Assembly (NCBI GenBank): GCA_016802295.1
Contig: JAESIW010000129.1
Span: forward strand, 464,247 to 474,794
Direction: 5' to 3'
Length of the DNA: 10,548 bases
Origin: Brachionus rotundiformis
Taxonomy: Eukaryota; Rotifera; Eurotatoria; Ploima; Brachionidae
How positions within the stretch are numbered: the stretch's first letter is position 1; every line of letters starts with the position of its first letter. The notes under the pieces were generated by a model. It saw nothing but the letters and a program-made list of their open reading frames with translations. It did not search any database and had not been told where the DNA came from. Shown in pieces: positions 1 through 9,000 of the stretch. The translations under genes were made by a program, and so were the position numbers.

Positions 1-22
1 TCGAATGTTTGGAGACAAGAAA
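1..22 (+). CDS. Exon piece 1 (end of an exon cut by the window edge)
   Basis: The first 22 bases read SNVWRQE plus one base before a GT at 23-24. This phase 1 end fits exactly with the next acceptor at 349-350. The reading runs into a stop soon after base 22, so a splice here is needed if the segment is coding. The sequence is too short to place in a domain; it would lie in the first half of the PKD-type domain whose second half is at 351-539. The only support is phase agreement and a usable donor, so this is the weakest exon in the model. Confidence 0.4.
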
Positions 23-3000
23 GTATAAAAAATTAATAATGGAAAATCCATTTTGTCAGTTACCTTTGTTTTTTGGCATTATTGCTGTCCATACCATAAA
101 ATAAGGCTTATTGAAATGTTAAACAGTATTCTATCTCATTTGCTTCATTATAAGACTTTTCATTTTATTTGGACAATTGATGGTAGTTTTAATTTTTTTT
201 ATCTGAATGGCTCTAAAGTAATTAGTGATCATTTAACAATTTTAACAAGGCCAAAAATGCTTTACATTTATTCAAAAATACTGAGAATAGATACCAAATA
301 TTTTTTTGTTAATTTTAAATATAAATTATTTGAAAAATAATATTTTTTAGCTTCAAATTTTTCAATCGAAGATAGTCAAGAGTTCTATTCAGGTGAATTT
401 CTAGGAAATACTGCTGTATCGGTTACAACAAAAGACTCATTTACATCAAAAACAGTCAATATAGAAGTTACTGTTCAAAATCCGATTACTGATTTTAAGA
501 TTTACACAAATCCTTTAGATCTAATTACTCCTAATTTAGGTATTTTAAACTTATTCTTCATTTAATTAATTTTAATTGGCAAAATTTAAGACCAAAGTCG
601 AAAAGAAATACAATTTTTTATAGAATTAGATCCAAATATATCCAACCCATTTTTTTTGGTTAATTTCAACGATGGTACTTTAGAGAATGCAGAAAAAGAA
701 ATTTTCAATGGAAGTACCAAATTTAATCACTTTTTTCAATCAAGCGGTATTTATAAAGTTAATGTGACAATTTTCAACAAAGTTTCTCATATTTCCAAAA
801 TTATTCAGGTATTTTGTAAGGCTGCTAAATATTTTTGTTTGTTTTTTTACTTTTTCAGATCGAAATTCTTGAGGATTTTTTAAATTTTGATTGTGTGCCA
901 ACATGGCGTCTATATCCTTATAGCTTTGCAGATGATTACAATATTTCCAAAATTGGTGAGTTATATTTGGCCCGTAAAGAATATGATATTAGATTTAAAT
1001 GCCACTGGAGCAATAAAAGTATTTTATTAATTATTAAATATTTTTATTCATTTTAAAGCAAAATTAAAATTAAACTAAATTTTTAATTTTGTTCCAAAAT
1101 ATCATTGAATCGAATTTATCTATAAAAATTATTAAATCTTAGACTCTCCAATTGATAATTATTCTATTCAATATGGATCGCTCTATTCGAACATCTCAGT
1201 ATTGGATCAAGCCCAAGTTTACAAAGGCAACAATTATGCTTTGTTGGTAGTTGTTCTAGACTCAGACATCTTAAAAACAGAACAAGTATTAAAAATGGTT
1301 AAATTTGATTTTTTTAATTGGAAAATATTTTAGGCCAGTCAAGTAATGATCACAATCTCAAATAAACTTTTTTCCAAATCTTATCAAGCCATGGTTAGAT
1401 CTATCTCAAGTGTTAAGGGCATAACCCCGATAATAGATAACACAGTTACTAAAAAAGGTGACTCGAGGACACTGCAATTTTCATTTGAATCTCTTGGTGA
1501 ACCATCTTGTGCTTTGATAACAGAAAATTACAATGGTTTTAAGAATTTTTTGTTCACTATTGGAAGTGATCAACCAACATGTATTGCCTATTATCCATAT
1601 ATTCAATTCAAAGAAAAATACCAAGTCTCTGAGCCAAAAATTTGGAAATTTTCGGTTGTCTTGAAACAACCAGGACTTGTTGGTATCGAAGTTCTTATAA
1701 AGAATGAATATTGGAGCTCTAGTGTCTCTACTAGCATGACAGTCTCAAATTTCGACTGCAATAGACCTCTAATTGAAATTGAAAATCGAAGCTCAAATTT
1801 TTTTCAGCCTCGAATCATTCCAAGATCAAAAAGGTTCTCTATTATTAGCTCTACAAAATTCGATTGTAGAGAAAGTATTCTAAATATTCGACAATGGAAT
1901 ATATTTTCAATAAAAGAATCAAATGGTGATATTTTAGGACAGATAGATATTGAAAATAATCCAACTTCTAGTTTTAGTGAATTGGTTATTCCATCAAAAA
2001 GTCTACCTTATGGTCTTTACAAATTTACTCTTAAAGCTAAAATGCTTGGTAAAGATACAGATTTGAGTGCTTTTGAGGTGCATTTGGATCATTATGTCAA
2101 GATAGTACCAAGTGGGATTGTAGTTCAAGTTTTTCCTGGTGGAATGACCAAAATTAGACGCGGAATAGATCAAAATATTATTTTAGATCCAACATTTTAT
2201 TCATATGATATTGATTCTGTTTATTCAATTAAAAATCTCAAATTTAGATATTATTGTTCCATATTTGAAAATGGAATTCTGGTAAAGAGCCCTAAAATAT
2301 CAAATGGAAATTCTATCGATCTAAGCACAATAAAATCAGATTTTTTGAGCTATTCAAATTATTCATGCTTTGATTCACTTCAATCATTTAGTTTTGATTT
2401 AAATGGAAACATTTTGAGTATACCAGCACAAGGTTTGTCGTATAGGCCATTAAGACAGTACATGTTTACCATAGTGACTAATTATTTACAAAGAGACTTT
2501 TCACAAACTGTCATAATAGAAATAGATTCATATAAAAATGTCCCAGTAATAAATATTAGGTATAATAATATAAATTAATATTTGTTTTCCTAGCTTTTTT
2601 TATTTTATCTAGATGTAAATTTATTAAAGAGTGCAGTCCTTATCAAAACTATCTGTTAATTAATCCAATATCCAATTTAATGATTACTGGCGAATGTGAA
2701 AATGGATGCGAATACATTAGTTCTTTTGAATATGAGTACCGAATTTATAAGAAGTGGATTATTTCTGGTTTTGAAAATCAAAAATGGATTAATTTAAATA
2801 CAAGTGAATATGCTTCTGGAGGAAAAGGTAACAGCTTCAAATAGCTATTTTGGTCGATTCCTGACCAATGTTTTAATAATCATGCTCAAAAATTTTATTA
2901 AAAAGTTAATAGATGTTTTTAATTTTAAAAATTTGATGCAGAAACTTATTCTTAAACAAAACATGTTTAAGCCATTACCATAATTTATCCATAATTGTGC

Positions 3001-6000
3001 ATCTTGAAGTTGATGATCAATTCTAAATATCATTTTAATTCAAAGAGTTTATCTTTTTATATCTAACTTAATCTTTAAATTAATTAATTAATAATTTAAA
3101 TTAATTGAAATAATTTTAATGTAACACGCATTACATGGGGGTTGTGAAGTTGGTTTCAATTCGATCATTTCAATTCGGAAAAATTTGAATAACTTTTTTA
3201 CTAAAAGAGATAATTTAGTTCTATAAAATGCTCAATTATAAGCAAATTTGCTTAAATCAGTAAAATAAGTCTGCAAAATACTCTGCAACATTATGCATTT
3301 TGCACGCCATTAAAAAGTATTCAAATCAATTGTGCACTTAATTTGCAGAGTTTTTGCAGACATATATTTTCAGATTAAGCAAATTTGCTTAAACATTAAG
3401 CATTTTACAGAACTTAATTATTCCTTATAGTAAAAAAGTTATTCAAATTTTTCTGAATTGAAACGATCGAATTGAAAAGAACTTCACAGTCCCCATTACA
3501 TGCAATGTAACCCATTGGCAAGATTGATCTTTAAATCCATCTAATTTAATTTACTTTGAATTTGTTTCAAAATTAAATTTAAAAATGAAATTAAGATATT
3601 AAATTCCAAATAAAAAACTTAAAAATAAACTTTATAAAAATGAACTTATAAATTTAAAAATCAATCTAATTAATAAGTTGGAAACATATTTTCATAAAAT
3701 TGTTGATAATTTAAATTTACATAATATGTCAAGCGTGTTACATTAAAATTATTCATATTAAATTAAAGATTAGTTTTAGTATCTAAAAATAAACTCTTTG
3801 AATTGATCATCAACTTCAAGAAGTCTTTCAGTGTTGACCATTGAAACATGCTTCTGCAATTAATTTTACAATTAAAAAAAAATTCAAGTCTTATTTAGAT
3901 TATTTTTTTTAGCTTGATCACTTTAATTTATATCAATTTTTAATCATTAGACTATAAATCTTGAAAATTTAATAAACTTATAAATTTAATACAAAAAAAT
4001 ATATTAAAAATTTTGATCTCTAAATCATATTCCGAAGGTTTATCTGAAGATATGGTATTTCTTTTGATTATGATTATTAGTCATATATTTTTCTATATCT
4101 ATTATTACAAAAAGTGATAATCATTTAAGAATCTTTTTTAGTTATTTTTAATTCCAATAAATTTGCACTTTATAATTAATATTTTTCTTTTTAAACCATT
4201 AATGTAATTATTATGTTAATAAAAAATTTAAGTCTAATTAAACTGATTTACTTGATAATTTGATTTAAAGGCATTTTTTCGAATGAGCTAACAATATTCA
4301 AAGATTTGTTTCTTAAAAATCAAGACGAGTTGTACAAGATTGAATTTACAGTCAAAACTGTGTCGACTTCAAATGGAATTTCTTTGGGTTCAGCATCATT
4401 GGTAATAGCGGTCAATAAACCACCAATAAATGGCTCATGCCAAATAAGTCCATCATCTGGATTATCTGGAAGCACTCTTTTTTCAATTATCTGCCAAGAT
4501 TGGTATGATTCAGACGGTTTTATCGACAAATATGAATATTACAGTAATTATAATAATATTTTAAACAAATAAATTTATTTAAGCTAATTTTATCCAAAGT
4601 TAATACCAATAACGGAAAGAATGTAACCCTGGGATTTAATGAGGCTGGTTCTTTTGACACTGTTTTACCTGATGGTCCTGTGTATGATCAAAATAAGATA
4701 AGTGTTTTTGTAAAAATAGTTGATAATCTTGGTGGTTTTTCAATTTATAGCCTGAGACCAGTCACAGTTACCTTTAATCAGTCCGATTCAAATAGATTGA
4801 TTAATGAAATAGAACAAAAAAATACCGAATCAGAGATCAACCAACTTTTTGGTGAATCCAACTCGATTCATACACTAAGAAATTTGATTGCTTTTGTTTA
4901 TTCTCTAAATGAACTGAGTCGTATTGACAAAAAGAGCTTGATTGAAACAAACAATAATACCAATCTTTTTCTAACTACTTTTGGTCCTAAGTCAAATATC
5001 AGTTTCGACTCTAACTTCCAAGATATATATACAATAGTACCAAATTTATTGGTTTCAGAAATTGTATTTTGCAAGATAATTAAAAAAAAAACTTTTCAAA
5101 AATACATTTTATTTTAATAGGTAAATATAACATCAGAAGATTATGAAACAAGAAGAAATACTAGAGCTTTGATTAGAGAGACACTTGTTGATTTCATTAG
5201 CAACATCAGTTTACTTGATGTGGCCAGTATTAAGTTCAAATCAGCTCTATTAGCCGAATTAACTGCTGATAGTAGTGAAGTAACCAGAGAAACATCGGTA
5301 AAAAATTTACAAGCCAGAAAAAGCTTTTAAAATCAATTTAATTTACAGATAAAATCTACTGAACAAATTTTGAATCTTTTGGAAATAAAAAAACTACTTG
5401 AAGAAAGTATCTACGAACAAGACATGGTTGATATTGTGAACAATTTAGCAAATACAATGGCTAATCTATTGCAAGGGCTATCTACATTGGTCAATGAGCG
5501 CCAACCTTCTTTGCATTTGGACTTCATTCGGGCAATTACTCTTCCCACAGAGTATGATACAGATTTAGAGAATTTTTGGTCAAATCCAAGTAATATTTAC
5601 ATTTTTAAATTTAATTTTTTGCCCAATATTAAATTTATAAAAATGCGAAAGAGAAAATTTTAAAACCAACTACTTAAATAATATAAATTTGTCTGATTAT
5701 AAGATTAATATAAGGATTTCGTAAATTCTTGTTTATCTTTTCACTTCACTTGTTTCGATTTGAAAAATTTATTTATTAAAGAATATTTTGAAGTTATGGC
5801 CTCATAGTATTTATTGTCTCAACCCTTTAAATTTTCGTCACTTGGTTAAAATATCAAGCAGAAATTGGTTTACTTATATAACATTATCTTTTTTTTCGCT
5901 TAATCTTTGAATTTTTGATGAGCAACACCAATTAAGTACCTGCAGATAAAATTTTTTGTTTGTAATATTTTGTAATAAATTTTTCTTATTATTAAAAGAA

Positions 6001-9000
6001 TTTAGTACTTAATAGATTTAATGTATTATTTTAATGATCGGTTCACAAACAATAAAAATAAAAACTTATCATTTTTAAAATTTAATTTTTATAAAGATAA
6101 TTTTCTGGATGATGGTCAAACAGAATTTTCTGAAGAAAAGATTGCAAAAAACAAAAATATCTTGTTTCAAAAAATTCAAATAAAAGAAGCAATTTTAACA
6201 TCAAAAAAAATAATAGATAGTTTATCTATTGACTTAGCCGAATATTCACCACTCGGAAAGCCGATTGAAATATCTACATCTTCAATTCAAATGTCAGTAA
6301 ACAGGATCAGAGCATCAGATTTGAACCTGTATGTTTTCGAGGGTCTTGGCAAAATTCAACTACCATCTTTTTGTGACTTATTAGGCTTGAATCAAACTTC
6401 ATATCGAAATATCAGTGAATTTTTTGACTGGAATGATCTCAACAATTGTACCAATGAATTAATAACTATACAAGTTGGATTAAGAATTCATAATTTAAAA
6501 TTTTCTTAATTCATTTTTTTTATAGATAATGTCCAAGCCATCGGCACCAAGCGGTTTTAATTCAGATAACCAAACAAAAATTGGTCTATCAAATTCTCTT
6601 AGCATAAAATTCTTCAATTCAGAAAAAAAAGAAATTCTAATTAAGCAGTCTTCAAAACTTATTGATCTATTTATACCAAGAGATTTATCTGTCCCATTTC
6701 CGGATTTTTACTACGTCAATACTTCATTATTTGATAACAGTAGTCAATTATTATTTAATAAGTTCGACATATCAACCACAAATGCTTCATTACACATAAA
6801 TCTAAAACCAATTGATTCATTTACTGGATATTTTATGGCGGCTAAGTTAGGCAATATTCCAGTAATAAAAAATAACATTATCATTGCTGATAAATGGGAA
6901 ATATTTTGTCCCGATGAAGAAAAAAAATCTAATAATAAAACTTTCCTATTTTTTATGAATCAAGCCGAAATTAATGGATTCAAAGGATTTGTGGGAGTTG
7001 GAATAAGAGAATTAAACGCTGATGAACTGGACCAATATTGCATTTCAAAAACTAAACCAAAGTACGAGTTACCTAATCAAGTTTCAAACGTAACATTTAC
7101 GAATGATTTTTACCTGCGTTTTTTTTCTTCCGGATGCTTTTATTTGGATGAAGAGACAGGATGGTGGACTTCCCAAGGCATAGAAATAATGCCAGATACT
7201 AATGAAAAATATACCCATTGTGTGACCAATCACTTAACTGAATTTGCTGGAAGTCTGGTAGTCTTGCCAGCAGAGATCGACTTTAAGTATGTCTTTTCCA
7301 ATGCTTCTTTTGCTAAAAATTCGACAATTTACATCACAGTGATAATAATTACATGTGTTTATGTATTGTTTTTAATTTGGGGAAGATACCAAGACATAAT
7401 TGATTTCAATAAAATTGGAGTCTGTCTATTAAAAGATAATCAACCTTTTGATAGCTATTTTTATGAAGTAACTGTTTTCACTGGAACAAGAATCAATGCT
7501 GAGACAGACTCGAGAGTGAGCTTAATTATATCTGGTGATTGTGATGATACCAAGCCTCGAATTTTAGAGGACCCAAGACGAAAGTGTTTCAGGAGGGGGG
7601 GTGTCGATTCTTTTGTTCTGTCAACGACTCAGTAAGAGAAACATTTTTAACTTTATCCAATAAATACAATTAAGTTTATTAAGTTAAATTTTAAATTTTT
7701 ATTTTTTTGTCACCAAACCAATTTATAGAATATTATGTGATCAGAAATCAATGTTCATAGATTATTATTTTAGGATGACTTAATAACAGTATAAGTTTTT
7801 TTTTTACAATCCAAGAATAAAAAAAATATCTTAAATAATTTGATACTTCTTAATGTTTTAAAAATTATAAAAAGTTAAAAAATTTGGTTTTTGAATTTAT
7901 TTGGCTTATTGTCAATGACAGTAGTAGAATCCAGTATGTAAAAAATAAATGACAGTCAATCTTTTTCAATGTAATTTAAAACCAAAAAAATTCTATGTGG
8001 AAGATAAAGATTTCTCTTTGTTGTTGTAGGAGAAGACCAATTATAAAATTTTCTGTATTTCTGGAGGCATGATCCAATGACTTTTATGTACTTTATGCGC
8101 TTTTACTTTAATGTCATATATTTTAATGGAAAATCTTGGAAATTCTCAACTATGTTAGACTTAATTGTACTATATCTCTAAAATAATTATTTTTTAAAAG
8201 GATATAACACCTAGCCCTTAGACCCTAAAACTCGTTCACTTTTATGTCTATTACAACATATAAAACCCTTAAATAAGGGTTTATTTGAGGGTTTTAATAA
8301 TAATAATTTAATCAATTTAATTTTTGATCAAGTTATTATTATTATTAATCAAAATATGATTTATTTTATGGTTTTATAAAATTAGATTCATATATCATAT
8401 TAGTATTTCTTTTTCCTTAGTATGTATCTATGACTTCATAACAGACATAAAAGTTTTTACAAGGAATTGTATTTGTTTATTTTTCATAAAGTAATCATCA
8501 AGAATAATTTTTTAAAATGAGGTATTGAATTTAACACTCAAAACCCGTAGGGTTTTTTGGACCCCTTGAGTTAACTTATCTCTTTAATTTTTATTCCATG
8601 AAAATATGTATATTTTGCAGTAAAAATGGATTAATTTTAATATGTTTTTATTTTGATTATCAGATTGCAGAAAAAAATTTAAAAAATGATTACATTTACC
8701 GTAAACCCTTGCTAATAAGTGACCCCAAAATCGCGTCTTTATTGAAGAATTAAAGCCCTTAGAAGATAGAAATTTTTCTTCAAATTATATATTTTATAAA
8801 GATCTAAGTGTCCTTTACAAGAAATCAACATAGATAGAACTGAACAACTTTTGATCAGCTTTAAAAATGGGGACCACTGATTTGCAAGGGAGTACGGTAT
8901 TTAACCAAATACAAATAAGATATATGGTATAAAGAGTCGAAAAAACTCCTCCGGTATTGAGTGTTTAACATTCTAGATGATTTATTTAAAATAATATTTT

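Larger units (their letters stand above)
3002..3821. mobile_element. Older fold-back / inverted-repeat element
   Basis: Bases 3002-3023 and 3800-3821 are perfect reverse complements over 22 bases (starts TCTTGAAGTTGATGATCAAT). Bases 3109-3129 and 3733-3753 are perfect reverse complements over 21 bases (starting AATAATTTTAATG). The sequence between these blocks in each arm also pairs, with small gaps; the left arm carries about 18-20 extra bases near 3024-3041. Subtracting the younger insertion gives about 455 bases. No protein-coding remnant is visible, so it would be a non-autonomous element. I could not identify a clear target-site duplication at its outer ends, and weaker pairing continues outside (GATGCAG near 2935 against CTGCAAT near 3853), so the true ends may lie further out. 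Confidence 0.75.
2828..4270 (+). other. Intron 7 (1443 bases) filled with nested inverted repeats
   Basis: Donor GTAACA at 2828, acceptor TTTAAAG at 4269-4270; exons on both sides join in phase 1 to make a Gly codon. Most of the intron is an old inverted repeat (3002-3821, with weaker matching outward to about 2870 and 3930) carrying a younger palindromic insertion (3138-3494). The final 340 bases before the acceptor (3931-4270) are AT-rich with no structure I can support. A 62-codon minus-strand open stretch at 2845-3033 is inside repeat sequence and looks non-coding. With the intron removed the REJ frame is intact, so the gene is not broken here. Confidence 0.85.

Noticed and set aside
53..340. 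Open stretch of 95 codons read from a TTG
   Set aside because: It is low-complexity F/Y/I/K-rich with no domain pattern and stops ten bases before a good acceptor; better explained as intron 1.
1481..1669. Minus-strand open stretch of 62 codons
   Set aside because: It is antisense to exon 6, whose sense reading has clear family motifs.
2592..2593. Alternative acceptor for exon 7
   Set aside because: In the required phase it reads into a TAG at 2610-2612; the next AG restores the REJ cysteine motif.
2845..3033. Minus-strand open stretch of 62 codons
   Set aside because: It lies in the arm of an inverted repeat inside an intron, with no recognisable protein pattern.
4320..4529. Minus-strand open stretch of 69 codons
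   Set aside because: It is a shadow of exon 8, which encodes the conserved NKPP-NG-C REJ block.
4582..4583. Alternative acceptor for exon 9
   Set aside because: In the phase set by exon 8 it reaches a TAA within seven codons; the AG at 4598-4599 keeps the frame open.
7594..7601. Run of seven G in exon 13 as a possible sequencing error or frameshift
   Set aside because: The frame on both sides is correct for PLAT (FRRGGVDSF), so the run is consistent as read.
8861..8880. GGGGACCACTG resembling a hAT transposon end (CAGTGGTCCCC)
   Set aside because: No matching inverted terminus or flanking 8-base duplication was found nearby.
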